A DNA stretch of 64,000 nucleotides. Source: Hominiventricola aquisgranensis (GTDB lineage: Bacteria > Bacillota > Clostridia > Lachnospirales > Lachnospiraceae). Of the stretch, positions 8,866-17,201 are shown piece after piece (the first letter of the stretch is position 1; each line of letters begins with the position of its first letter). Made by a program: the position numbers and the translations under genes. The notes under the pieces were generated by a model. The model had not been told where the DNA came from. It did not search any database and saw only the letters and a list, made by a program, of their open reading frames with translations. The DNA lies in the NCBI RefSeq assembly GCF_040096225.1, contig NZ_JBBMFC010000008.1, forward strand, positions 56,585 through 120,584. Reading direction: 5' to 3'.

Positions 8866-10224
8866 ATGTCTGATACAGCAACTGTTCACGATCAGTATTA
8901 TGAGATGGCAAATGCACCGGTCAACCGGATCATTCCGAAGCTGGCTGTGCCAACCATTATCAGCATGCTGGTCACATCTATTTATAATATGGCTGATACC
9001 TTTTTTGTAAGTCAGCTTGGTACCAGTGCTTCTGGTGCCATCGGCATCGTATTTTCTGCCATGGCGATCATTCAGGCACTGTCCTTCATGGTCGGTATGG
9101 GAAGCGGCAATTACATTGCCCGTTCCATCGGTGCCGGAAAGCGGCAGCTTGCCGAACAGGTGGCTTCTGTTGCATTTTTTACGGGATTGATCATCGGACT
9201 GCTGATTGCGGTTCTGGGAAATCTGAGTCTTAGAAATGTAGTATTTTTCCTTGGTGCCACAGAGACCATCGCACCTTTTGCCCAGGACTATGCACGTTAT
9301 ATTTTCCTGGCTGCACCATTTATGGTCACTTCATTTATTATGAATAATCTGCTTCGCTTTCAAGGAAAAGCTCTGTTTGCCATGGTCGGTATCACTACCG
9401 GAGGAATCCTGAATATGATCCTGGATCCTATCTTTATCTTCAGTCTGGGACTTGGAACTTCCGGTGCAGCATTGGCGACTGCTCTGTCGCAGGTGATCAG
9501 TTTCTGCATTCTACTTTTTATGTGCAATACAAAAAAGGAATGTATCACGATCCATCCGAAGAATTTTCGTCCAACCTTAAGTATCTACAAAAATGTGATC
9601 TACGGCGGTATTCCATCCCTTGGCCGTCAGGGAATCGCCAGCGTTGCAACCATCATCATGAATGTAATGGCTCATCCTTACGGAGACGCAGCAATCGCTG
9701 CCATGTCTATCGTCAGTCGTTTTATGATGTTCATCAACTCCGCCATCATTGGATTCGGTCAGGGATTCCAGCCTGTCTGCAGCTATTGCTTTGGTGCGAA
9801 GATGTATGGCCGCGTCAAAGAAGCCTGCTGGTTCTGTATCAAAGTCAGCACAGCAATCCTGCTGGTTTTCTGCGTTACTGGTTTTGCTTTCTCCGGACAC
9901 ATCATAGAACTGTTCCGAAAAGGCGATCCTGATGTCATCCGCATCGGTACATTGGCTTTGAGATTGCAGCTTGTAACACTTCCATTACAGGGTGTGATCA
10001 TTATGGGAAATATGATGCCCCAGTCGATCGGCTACGGCATCCGTGCCACACTGGTCTCCATCGGTCGCCAGGGACTCTTCCTGATCCCGGCACTGCTGAT
10101 CCTGACACCAATCCTCGGTCTTCTGGGAATCCAGATCTCCCAGCCCATCGCCGACCTCTGCACCTTCTTCCTTGCAGCTTTCGTCATGAACGGAATCTTC
10201 AAAGAAATGGATGCCGCCAAATAA
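8866..10224 (+). CDS. MATE family multidrug/sodium antiporter
   Basis: A 452-residue, strongly hydrophobic protein with about twelve membrane segments. The N-terminal NRIIPKLAVPTIISMLVTSIYNM.ADTFFV pattern (for example VPTIISMLVTSIYNMADTFF) is typical of bacterial MatE proteins of the DinF/NorM superfamily, which exchange cationic drugs or metabolites for Na+ or H+. I start at ATGTCTGATACAGC because GAGGTG lies about 8 bases upstream; an in-frame ATG 108 bases earlier would precede the promoter. It lies downstream of, and on the same strand as, the tracrRNA but has its own promoter. The 3' end runs directly into a palindromic repeat element that probably acts as terminator. Confidence 0.9.
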   Translation: MSDTATVHDQYYEMANAPVNRIIPKLAVPTIISMLVTSIYNMADTFFVSQLGTSASGAIGIVFSAMAIIQALSFMVGMGSGNYIARSIGAGKRQLAEQVASVAFFTGLIIGLLIAVLGNLSLRNVVFFLGATETIAPFAQDYARYIFLAAPFMVTSFIMNNLLRFQGKALFAMVGITTGGILNMILDPIFIFSLGLGTSGAALATALSQVISFCILLFMCNTKKECITIHPKNFRPTLSIYKNVIYGGIPSLGRQGIASVATIIMNVMAHPYGDAAIAAMSIVSRFMMFINSAIIGFGQGFQPVCSYCFGAKMYGRVKEACWFCIKVSTAILLVFCVTGFAFSGHIIELFRKGDPDVIRIGTLALRLQLVTLPLQGVIIMGNMMPQSIGYGIRATLVSIGRQGLFLIPALLILTPILGLLGIQISQPIADLCTFFLAAFVMNGIFKEMDAAK

Positions 10225-10508
10225 AGCCCGGGAAGCACATACATATACAACCTCGAAGAAGCCCAGGAAGCACACCTACATATGTAACCTCGAAGAAGCC
10301 CAGGGAGTGCTTACATATAAGAGCGCTGCTATGAATTGGAGCGGACATAGGCAGCAAAAAGTCCTCACAAGGAGAATATCTGCTAAGATATACTCATTGT
10401 GAGGACTCTTTTGTTGACTATGCTCCGATACACTTCATACGAGCCTTATATGTATGCGCTTCCTGGGCTATTCACAGACTACATATCTTCATGCGCTCCC
10501 TGGGCTTC
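10225..10508. repeat. Modular palindromic element, copy A
   Basis: A long imperfect inverted repeat built from units of about 36 bases: three units on the left (each starting near AAGCCC.GGGAGCAC, with ACATA.A and CCTCGAAG) and two inverted units on the right (CTTCCTGGGCT..., CTCCCTGGGCTT). The outer ends AAGCCCGGGAAGCACAT and ATGCGCTCCCTGGGCTT are complementary with few mismatches. In the centre sits a perfect hairpin AGTCCTCACAA / TTGTGAGGACT (10359-10413) followed by TTTTGTT, a terminator-like core. It starts at the MATE stop codon and ends at the stop of the next, convergent frame. Copy B is at 18911-19270. Confidence 0.85.
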
Positions 10509-11312
10509 TCAAAATTTAATTCCTTTGATGCTTTCCAAAATCATCTTTTTGTTTTTCTCATGAAGATACGTTTCGTTTAACTTACTTTTTCGATACTGCA
10601 GATATGTATTTTCTGTACACCTAATCAGCAACTTTGCAAAATACTGTTCCCAGCTAAAATAATCTTTGCTGTCAATATACTGTTCCGGCTCCAGCAAAAT
10701 CGTCCGTATTTCCTTTTCATCCACAATACCTGACTGCAATATAATCCATTCAAATGATTCAGGCAAATACAATTTCACATTTGATTTCACTTTCACTTGG
10801 TTATACAATCTGTTCATTTCAGGACCTATGGCTGCACCGTCTGCAATAACACAAGTTTCTTCCTTAGGGCAGTGCCCGTAAAACAGGAAAAAATTAAAAG
10901 TCCCAATTTTCAAACCGGAGACCTGAAAGAATGCCTGAAGCCCGATCGTTTTCAGGTTGGTCGCCGCAGAAAAATCAACGAACACCTGATCACAGGTAAT
11001 ATTGACAGGTCTTAATTCTTGTCCGGCAGAAGAATAGCCATTGTAACCGGTATATACTCCACCGAAATCTTTCCGGATCGTTTCTGTGGAAGCCGGAATC
11101 TTGATGGAAATGCTCTGGATACCGGCGGCCGTAATATTCTCTTGATACCACTCCGGGTTGATACCGGCGAGCGTCTTTTGATCTGTTGTCGAATCCCACA
11201 GGAATGCCTCGTCCGTCGAAATCTCAAGCGTGGTGGCTCCTGCCGTCATGACGCCCGTGTCCTCGTCTGCCGCGGCCGCCGTGATCGGCGACGCGATCAA
11301 CGAAATCAGCAT
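10509..11312 (-). pseudogene. Chimeric frame: BspA-like LRR fragment fused to C-terminal ATPase fragment
   Basis: The 267-codon frame has two unrelated parts. The first about 135 codons (GC-rich) encode a partial signal-like segment (LISLIASPITAAAA) and a BspA-type leucine-rich unit (NLKTIGLQAFFQVSGL), resembling Clostridia surface proteins. From about 10.9 kb on, the AT-rich remainder (CVIADGAAIGPEMNRLYNQ, VKLYLPESFEWIILQ, YFSWEQYFAKLLIRCT) looks like the C-terminal half of the small ATPase whose N-terminal half lies at 17745-18365. No ribosome site precedes the ATG and the signal peptide is incomplete. I infer a recombination junction, not a functional gene. The stop TGA is formed at the edge of palindromic copy A. 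Confidence 0.6.
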
Positions 11313-11624
11313 TTTGTTGTTCGCGTTACAAATGCTCGACGATTATCTACATATTTCATGTGTGAATTTTACCAGAAAAGTACTAGAAATTCAAGACCGT
11401 TCTTAATTTTACGCATGACGAAAAAGCCCCAAAAAATTCATTTTTTTTGGGGGGCTTTGTTTGTTGCGCCTATTTTGCAATTGGAATATATTTCGTTCTG
11501 CTGTATTCACGAAAAATCACAATTTTGTAAATGTTTCGTTCTCGAAAAATAAACAAAATGCTGATTTAGTCCAGCGCCGGTCAAACGGCGCGTTCGCTAT
11601 CTTTACACAAAATGCTGATTTCGT
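11300..11624. repeat. Three copies of an 18-base motif beside the integrase gene (possible attachment/recombination sites)
   Basis: ACAAAATGCTGATTTCGT occurs at 11607-11624 (plus), 11553-11570 (plus, one mismatch, TTTAGT) and inverted at 11300-11317. Between the two plus copies is a perfect GCGCCG/CGGCGC hairpin (about 11574-11591). The cluster ends three bases before the integrase stop codon, the usual place for tyrosine recombinase sites. The remaining interval also holds a U-rich hairpin. Confidence 0.5.
11419..11458 (+). terminator. Terminator-like hairpin
   Basis: AAAAGCCCCAAAAAA / TTTTTTGGGGGGCTTT with a short loop. The stem is strong but no plus-strand gene obviously ends here, so its role is uncertain. 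Confidence 0.4.
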
Positions 11625-11627
11625 GAC

Positions 11628-12335
11628 CTATGAGACAAGCCCCAGTCGGTCCAGATGCCGCTGCTGTTCCGCCCCGCTAACCATCAGGTAAATGTGGGTG
11701 GTGTCGATGCTACTGTGGCCGAGGACATCCGCAAGGCGCACGATGTCCCGGCAGACGCGGTAGAATGTAGTGGCGAACAAATGCCGCAGATTGTGGGGGA
11801 ACACCTTGGTCGGCTCCACCCTCGCCGTCTTGCACAGCCGCTTGAGTTCGTACCAGACCTGCCGACGCGAAATGCCCTTCCCGCTGCTTGTGAGAAAAAT
11901 CTCACCGGCAGCGATTTTTTGTTTCTTGGCGTACTGCATCAGCTTGCAGCACAGCTTGGCGGGGAGTAAAATCGTGCGGATCTTGCCCTTGAGGGTGATG
12001 GTGGCCCGTCCAGCCTTCGTCAGCTCCTTAGCGCTGTCCCGGAAGATCTGCCGCTGGATCTTCAGGAATTTCACCTTGATCGGCAGACCGGCAAACCGAC
12101 AGAAGCTGTTCAACGACGCCAGCATGGAGTTGATGGTGCGCGGCGCGTAGCCCCGGTGGCTCAGGTGGCTTTTCCAGCCCGCGGCGGTCTCCTTGGTGAC
12201 GGTGCGCCCGTCCAGCCAGCGGGCAAAGGCCGTCAGGTCGCGGCGGTATTTCGAGATCGTCCCCGCCGAGCGCTCGTCTGCCAAAAGGGACAGGCAGTAG
12301 GCGTCGGTGCGCTCTGTTGTGATGATGCTATTCAT
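11628..12335 (-). CDS. Tyrosine-type recombinase/integrase lacking the first catalytic-arginine segment
   Basis: A 235-residue protein with an N-terminal SAM-like domain (KYRRDLTAFARWLDG, NSMLASLNSFCRF) and a C-terminal catalytic domain. Visible catalytic elements are the beta-hairpin lysine in LKGKIRTILLP, His181 and Arg184 in HNLRHLF, His207 in LGHSSIDTTHIY, and Tyr216. Relatives of this Clostridia group are about 280-290 residues and carry a TGIR.SEL segment with the first catalytic arginine. Here FRDSAKELTKA joins directly to GRATITLKGKIR, so about 50 residues including that arginine are missing in frame. GGGAGG precedes the ATG. It is probably inactive, a relic of the element that brought in the following genes. 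Confidence 0.85.
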   Translation of the reverse strand: MNSIITTERTDAYCLSLLADERSAGTISKYRRDLTAFARWLDGRTVTKETAAGWKSHLSHRGYAPRTINSMLASLNSFCRFAGLPIKVKFLKIQRQIFRDSAKELTKAGRATITLKGKIRTILLPAKLCCKLMQYAKKQKIAAGEIFLTSSGKGISRRQVWYELKRLCKTARVEPTKVFPHNLRHLFATTFYRVCRDIVRLADVLGHSSIDTTHIYLMVSGAEQQRHLDRLGLVS

Positions 12336-12403
12336 TGTTGATACCTCCCGAATGTAGTATCAACAGTTTACTCCGGTGGAGTGAAGTTGCCCGGAATTTG
12401 TGG

Positions 12404-12447
12404 AGAAAAAAAAACGCCCTATGGACGAGGGATCGTCCATAGGGCGT
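12404..12447 (-). terminator. Terminator of the PepSY lipoprotein gene
   Basis: A perfect 15-bp inverted repeat (ACGCCCTATGGACGA and its complement, GGGA loop); on the minus strand it is followed by a run of nine T. It lies just past the stop codon of the lipoprotein gene. Confidence 0.9.
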
Positions 12448-12464
12448 AGTGTTTGCTGTGAAGT

Positions 12465-13301
12465 TTAGCGGTTCAGGGTCTCAGCTTCCCATTCGGTGAC
12501 ATTGCCGGAAACGGTGTCGATGGTGAATTCGTACTCGGTGCCGCCGTAGATGATCTTGCCTTCATACTCCGGGCGGCCATCGTCGTAGTCCAGCTTCCAT
12601 TCGTAGATGTCCTTTTCCGTTGCGCCTGATACACGGGCAAGGGCGGTCTGCTTTGCTGTCGCCTCGCTGACGGTGGCGCTGTTGCCGGTGCCGACCACAG
12701 TTTTCGCCTCATAGCCGGAGTTGACGATCTCGCCGGTAGCCACAGCGATCTCATAGTCATACTTTGCGCCGTTCGCGTACCATTCAAGCTCGTAGATTTG
12801 GCGGCCATCGTCATAGTCCAGCTTGGATTTGGTGATAGTGGCGTCCGCCGCATTCACGCCCGCATGGGCAAGGGCGATCTCCTGCGCCTTGGCTTCGTCC
12901 ACCGCGCCGGTGGAGATGTTGGTGTTGGGGGTGGTCTGCGCCGGAGTGGTGGTCACGCCGGATGCAGTGGTATCCGTCTGAGTGCTGTCTGCGGGCGCGG
13001 CATTCTTATCCCGGTAACTCGCCTCCAGCACCTCGCCGCTCTCGGCGTTGATGGAATACGCATAGGTGTAATCGCCAGAGGTGAACTCCACCTTGTAGCA
13101 GGTAATCCCCGCGACCTCGCTGAGTGTTGCGGAAGAAATGTCCGCGTCTGCCGCTTCAATGTTGGCAGCGTCCAGTGCCGCCGTCTGCGCCTGCTCCATG
13201 CTGATCTTTGCCGTCTGATCTGCCGCAGGCGTATTGCCGCATCCGGCCAGCGCCGCCGCAAGCATGAGCGCTGTTCCGGTCAAAAGCCATTTTTGTTTCA
13301 T
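12465..13301 (-). CDS. PepSY-domain lipoprotein
   Basis: A 278-residue protein starting MKQKWLLTGTALMLAAALAGCGN: a signal peptide with lipobox LAGC, so it is predicted to be acylated at that cysteine and exposed on the membrane. It carries three PepSY-like units (about residues 35-95, 135-205 and 210-275), each with the pattern A..A....YEL.W and a conserved LDYDDGR. PepSY domains are associated with inhibition of peptidases or sensing at the cell surface; the real role here is unknown. The ATG is chosen because GGAGG lies 8 bases upstream, whereas the longer frame starts with TTG inside that site. A linker rich in Thr/Ala (residues 100-135) separates unit 1 from 2. Confidence 0.85.
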   Translation of the reverse strand: MKQKWLLTGTALMLAAALAGCGNTPAADQTAKISMEQAQTAALDAANIEAADADISSATLSEVAGITCYKVEFTSGDYTYAYSINAESGEVLEASYRDKNAAPADSTQTDTTASGVTTTPAQTTPNTNISTGAVDEAKAQEIALAHAGVNAADATITKSKLDYDDGRQIYELEWYANGAKYDYEIAVATGEIVNSGYEAKTVVGTGNSATVSEATAKQTALARVSGATEKDIYEWKLDYDDGRPEYEGKIIYGGTEYEFTIDTVSGNVTEWEAETLNR

Positions 13302-13571
13302 GAGATTTTCCTCCAATCGTGAGTATTGCGTGAAGTGTAACAGATAGAAACATACCTTGTCAATAGGGAAAGCGAGATCCGGTATGACCGTAAACCGACA
13401 GTATCGCTTCCTTTAGAAAAAATCAGTTTTCCGAACACGAACGCACTTTTGCGTTTTCGTTTCCGGAATACTCCTGCTAAAATTCTAATATGCGAATTTT
13501 TTATTCGCTTTTTAAGTTTCGTATTGCTATTTTTAGAAAAAGTGGGTATACTGAATTTGGAGGTGGTATCT

Positions 13572-15017
13572 GTGAATGAAACTCCTATTGTTCGCATCCA
13601 GCGGGCAAGTATCAAAAAATTTAGAAATGTTGAGTCCGGTGACATTCGTTTTCCATGCAATTATGGAGAGGATATTTTTGCGCCGAAAGCTGATGTCCTC
13701 GGTATTTACGGTCAGAATGGCTCCGGCAAAACAACATTTATCGATGCACTGGAAATCCTAAAAACGCTGCTGTCCGGGCAAAAGGTCGGCGCAGAACTGT
13801 CAGACTGCATTTCCTACGGACAAGAGAAAGCAGAACTGCAATTTGAGTTCAGTATCCTCAAACTGCATGAGGGCAATGTTGCGTACAGACGGCGGTTTAT
13901 CTATGCCGCCGCCTTGAGCAAAGACACGATCGATGAAACCATCAAGTGTGTCACATTCAGCAGCGATTCTGAAAAGACTTCTCGGCTGAAAACCATCTTT
14001 GAGTGTACACATCAGGAGGAAGATGATGTATTCACGCCGCAGGTGAAATCGGAATCGCTGTTCGGCTCTAAGCAAAGCGCAAAAATGAATGAGCTTCGCG
14101 TGACCAAGCTGCTGTGCCAGAAGGAGCACCGTTCGTTCCTCTTTGCTCCGGAGTTTCTGAAAATGCTCCATGACGCAGCGCAGGACAACGATGATGAAGT
14201 CGAGCCACTGTATGAAATGGCGCTTTACGCCAAGACCTCGCTCTTTGTCATTCTGAACCGCAACAACGGACTGATCTCGTTGGATGCAGCGATCCCCGTG
14301 AACTTCCGAACGGAAACGGCCGGCGGTATGTTCACACTGCCGATCGACCAGCCGAAAACAATACCGACTCGGTTCTTGGAGATCATTCGTCAGGTCATCT
14401 CGACCATCAGCACCGTCCTTTGCAAAATCATCCCCGGTGCAAAGCTGACGCTTGTGGAGCTTGGCACGGAGCTGATGGAGGACGGGAATCAGGGAACAAA
14501 GATCCAGTTAGCACGAGAGCTGCTCTGTGCCAATGGTGAACTGCACCGTTTGCCCTTGAAGTATGAATCCGAGGGTATCAAGAAAATCACCTCGATCCTG
14601 CATCTGCTGATCGCCGCATACAACGATCCGTCCATTACACTTGCAGTCGATGAACTGGATGCTGGTATCTACGAGTATTTGCTGGGCGAGCTGCTGCGGA
14701 TCATGCAAAACTCCGGTAAGGGTCAGTTGATCTTCACCTCGCACAATCTTTATCCGCTGGAAACGCTGGAGAGCAATTCCATCGTCTTTACAACGACCAA
14801 CCCCAGCGCCCGTTATACGCGCATCAAAAGTGTGCGGGCAACAAATAATCTGCGCTCCATGTATCTGCGTGAAGTCATTCTCGGAAGTGATGATGACGCA
14901 GCACTCTATGAAGAAACCAATGTGTCTGAAATCGCTCACGCAATGAGAGTCGTCGGCAAGCGTATGGAGAGCATTTCTTTGTCGGATGACGCCCCCTCGG
15001 AGGTGTCCAATGGCTAA
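13572..15017 (+). CDS. AAA/SMC-like ATPase, first gene of a two-gene putative defence module
   Basis: A 481-residue protein beginning at GTG, supported by GGAGGTGG 8 bases upstream; an upstream ATG in the same frame has no such site. Walker A is GQNGSGKTT (residues 47-55), after IKKFRN, the typical start of RecF/SMC/OLD-like ATPases; near residue 357 LAVDELDAGIYEYLLGE plus IFTSHN supplies Walker B, D-loop and switch-His elements. These ATPases (AAA_15/AAA_21) act with nucleases in OLD, Gabija, PARIS and AbiL-type phage defence. The next gene overlaps by 8 bases and has TOPRIM-like motifs. I cannot assign it to a named system from sequence alone. Confidence 0.75.
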   Translation: MNETPIVRIQRASIKKFRNVESGDIRFPCNYGEDIFAPKADVLGIYGQNGSGKTTFIDALEILKTLLSGQKVGAELSDCISYGQEKAELQFEFSILKLHEGNVAYRRRFIYAAALSKDTIDETIKCVTFSSDSEKTSRLKTIFECTHQEEDDVFTPQVKSESLFGSKQSAKMNELRVTKLLCQKEHRSFLFAPEFLKMLHDAAQDNDDEVEPLYEMALYAKTSLFVILNRNNGLISLDAAIPVNFRTETAGGMFTLPIDQPKTIPTRFLEIIRQVISTISTVLCKIIPGAKLTLVELGTELMEDGNQGTKIQLARELLCANGELHRLPLKYESEGIKKITSILHLLIAAYNDPSITLAVDELDAGIYEYLLGELLRIMQNSGKGQLIFTSHNLYPLETLESNSIVFTTTNPSARYTRIKSVRATNNLRSMYLREVILGSDDDAALYEETNVSEIAHAMRVVGKRMESISLSDDAPSEVSNG

Positions 15018-15726
15018 GAAGAAAGTTATGCTTTTTATCGTAGAGGGTCCAACAGACGAAACCAGTCTTTCTACGGTTTTGAACCGTATCTTTTCTTCCT
15101 CAACGGTAAAATTTCAGGTCGTTCACGGGGATATTCTGACCCGCGATTTCACTTCTTCGGATAAGATCGTGGCTGCCGTTTGGGAACAGGTCAAGGAGTT
15201 TATGGGCAGTATCTACAGAAAGAGCGATATTTGCAGAATCGTTCATCTCACCGACATGGACGGTGTATTCATCCCTGATGATGCTGTTGTCGAAGATGAT
15301 TCAATGGAAATAGGCGCTCCGCCTTATTACACGGAAACGCAAATCCAAACGCCGAACCGTGCGGGGGTTCTTAACCGCAATCAGCGCAAACGGGACAATA
15401 TCGACCGGCTCTCTGCCTGCCCTAAAATTGCAACCATTCCATACAGTATGTACTACTTCTCTTTGAATTTGGAGCATATTCTTCATGGAAGGACAAATCT
15501 TTCCGACTGGGAAAAGATTCGGTGTGCCGAGGAGTTCGACTTGAAGTACGGCGATGACCCGGACGGATTTACGCTGTTTATGAAGGAATCTTCCTTCTCC
15601 GTATGCGATGATTACCGCAGTTCGTGGGCGTTCATCAAAACAGAGTTACATTCTCTGGAACGGTATAGCAATTTTGGTATTGAGTTGCCGTCTGTGGAAC
15701 CCGCGGAAGCTGAAACTGATAACTGA
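15010..15726 (+). CDS. TOPRIM-like protein paired with the upstream ATPase
   Basis: A 238-residue protein starting MAKKKVMLFIVEGPTDETSL. The EGPTDE motif with Glu12, and LTDMDG with Asp82 and Asp84, match the glutamate and DxD metal-binding motifs of TOPRIM domains found in OLD nucleases and AriB/RloB-like toxins. The ATG lies inside the last codons of the ATPase (ATGGCTAA overlap) and has GGAGGTG 5-6 bases upstream, giving tight co-translation. The C-terminal half has no motif I recognise. Role as the effector nuclease is inferred from pairing, not shown. A terminator follows about 165 bases downstream. Confidence 0.65.
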   Translation: MAKKKVMLFIVEGPTDETSLSTVLNRIFSSSTVKFQVVHGDILTRDFTSSDKIVAAVWEQVKEFMGSIYRKSDICRIVHLTDMDGVFIPDDAVVEDDSMEIGAPPYYTETQIQTPNRAGVLNRNQRKRDNIDRLSACPKIATIPYSMYYFSLNLEHILHGRTNLSDWEKIRCAEEFDLKYGDDPDGFTLFMKESSFSVCDDYRSSWAFIKTELHSLERYSNFGIELPSVEPAEAETDN

Positions 15727-16086
15727 TTTTCAGCGAGGAGCACCGAAACGAAGGATTTGCAAGCAATGGAAAGGGATATCCTTTCCGCTTGTTGGGGAGT
15801 GCCCCAAACCCCCGAAAAATCCTGACGGATGTTTTCGATTGCCGTCCAAAGTCCGACAAACCCTGCGCCGGTCGGCGCAAAAGAAATGCCGCAGGCAGTA
15901 TCTCAATGATACCGCCTGCATTTTTCTTTTCTGCTGGAGATCGCTCTTTGTACATATTGCGAAATGCTAAAAATCAACGTCGTTTATTTTATACAAATTT
16001 TCGCTGGTTTGTGCGGCTGAAAACTATTCAGATTGACAATTTCATAGTAGTTTGATATGCTTTATTTAGATAAATAACCCAAACTC
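15727..16086. other. Intergenic stretch after the ATPase-TOPRIM pair
   Basis: Apart from the terminator at 15891-15930 I see no gene, RNA or repeat that I can name. Open frames in this stretch lack ribosome sites and family motifs. It includes the edge of the next remnant region. Confidence 0.5.
15891..15930 (+). terminator. Terminator of the ATPase-TOPRIM operon
   Basis: GCAGGCAGTATC / GATACCGCCTGC stem with one mismatch and a TCAAT loop, followed by ATTTTTCTTTT. Confidence 0.75.
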
Positions 16087-16452
16087 TTAGGAGAATGGCA
16101 GAAATGGCAAAACAGAGGAAACTCTGTGGCGCAAAGCTATGCCTTGCTTCTTGCGCTCGATAAGACCGACCTTCTCCAATTCGGCATACAGGGCGATTGC
16201 CTTGTTGTGACCGCAGCCAAGAGCGCTCATGATCTCGCTCATGCGAAAATAAATGAACACACGCCCGTCCTCGTCCATCCAGCGGTTGCGTGCGGACAGG
16301 CTCATGCGGTCCAACATAAGCGCGTACAGCATCTTTGCCGACACAGAAAGCGTCTTGTAGGTGGGACTGAAAAGGATTTTGGGGATGCGGAAGAAAGTGT
16401 ACTGTTCGGCTTCCAAGCCGTAATAATAATCCAAAGTGATAGGTTCTGACAT
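16087..16452 (-). pseudogene. Replication initiator RepA N-terminal fragment
   Basis: The frame opens MSEPITLDYYYGLEAEQYTFFRIPK, the conserved start of RepA_N replication initiators of Clostridia plasmids and integrative elements, and continues LFSPTYKTLSVSAKMLYALMLDRMSLS with the winged-helix region. After ELEKVGLIERKKQG the similarity stops and the frame ends at 121 codons; relatives are about 230-290 residues, so the C-terminal half is gone. GGAGGG lies about 9 bases upstream of the ATG. It is a remnant of a plasmid or conjugative element. Confidence 0.75.
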
Positions 16453-16807
16453 GATGATTGCCCTCCATTTCTGCGACAGCGTAGGGCAATCCGTTCTTAA
16501 TTAAACAAATTGTACGTTCGTCATCTGTTCCATATTTAATTTGAGCATAAAATCCGTCTTCGATTAAATCGAGATCATGAAGAACTTCAATATATTTGAT
16601 TAAAGTATTATCAATGAAATCTTGTTCCTCTTTTATACGAACAATTGCCAGATTGACTACTTGTGTACGATTCTTTCCGACGAACTTAGTATATCGTGCA
16701 ACATTGCTACCTGGATGCTTAACATCACCCCATTTTCCAACATACACCATAACATTCCTGTCTTTTTTATATAACTGATGCCAGTAACCTACAAACAGAC
16801 TAATCAT
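16453..16807 (-). pseudogene. Unrecognised gene fragment joined to repA 5' flank
   Basis: The frame reads MISLFVGYWHQLYKK, then VYVGKWGDVKHPGSN, NLAIVRIKEEQDFIDNTLIK and YGTDDERTICLIKNGL. Its composition looks like a real protein segment, but I cannot name the family. The frame opens only a few codons upstream without a ribosome site and after KNGL runs into the 5' flank of repA and then across repA in the wrong frame, so both ends look truncated. It appears to be an internal piece of a larger gene stranded by element turnover. Confidence 0.45.
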
Positions 16808-16885
16808 TTCAGCGTAAGACTTATATAACGATTAAGGGCACCAATTTGGGACAGTCAGAAAATGTTTTTTGCATTTTGATGGATG

Positions 16886-16924
16886 CAAAAATGCCACCCG
16901 AAGATTGTTCCCACGGGTGGCATC
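16886..16924 (-). terminator. Terminator after the DUF6809/TnpV pair
   Basis: ATGCCACCCG / CGGGTGGCAT stem; on the minus strand followed by TTTTTGC. Confidence 0.75.
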
Positions 16925-16937
16925 AAATTGTTTATGT

Positions 16938-17201
16938 TTATTCTTCCATGACTTCCAACATCATTCTGGCACCCAACTTAAATCCGTTTTGGAATATGAG
17001 GCAATCTGTAATAACTTGATTTTCTCGCACACAGTCGGTGTATTTCTCAAACAGTTCTTTCTATTCGTTCGTCATGGTGGCTTTGAGATTTTCTTCGTTC
17101 CTGTAGATCAGCTCCACTAATTTCTTGTACTCTTTGTTGGACGATGTATCATACTCGGTAGGTTCGATATTGCCGTACCAAAATTCTTCAAGCAATCTCA
17201 T
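16938..17201 (-). pseudogene. DUF6809-like small protein with in-frame amber codon
   Basis: Reading from ATG (GGGGAGG 7 bases upstream) gives MRLLEEFWYGNIEPTEYDT..KEYKKL through NLKATMTNE, then TAG at 17061-17063, then KELFEKYTDCVRENQ and a natural end GARMMLEVMEE followed by TAA. The pattern matches small proteins encoded beside TnpV in Clostridia mobile elements (DUF6809), where this position is normally Gln. The frame is otherwise intact over 88 codons. The start overlaps the tnpV stop by 4 bases. Confidence 0.7.

Noticed and set aside
9522..9932. Open frames opposite or offset to the MATE gene
   Set aside because: Shadow frames without ribosome sites or family motifs; the same holds for antisense frames over fum, frd, hdr, his, gal and pur genes.
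12473..13353. Arg/Ser-rich frames overlapping the PepSY lipoprotein
   Set aside because: Off-frame readings of a GC-rich gene; composition is not protein-like.
14508..14939. 143-codon antisense frame in the ATPase gene
   Set aside because: No start signal and no recognisable motif; the sense gene has full ATPase motifs.
16028..16807. A 259-codon frame treated as one protein
   Set aside because: Only the first third is protein-like; the rest crosses repA in the wrong frame, giving Arg/His-rich nonsense. I split it.
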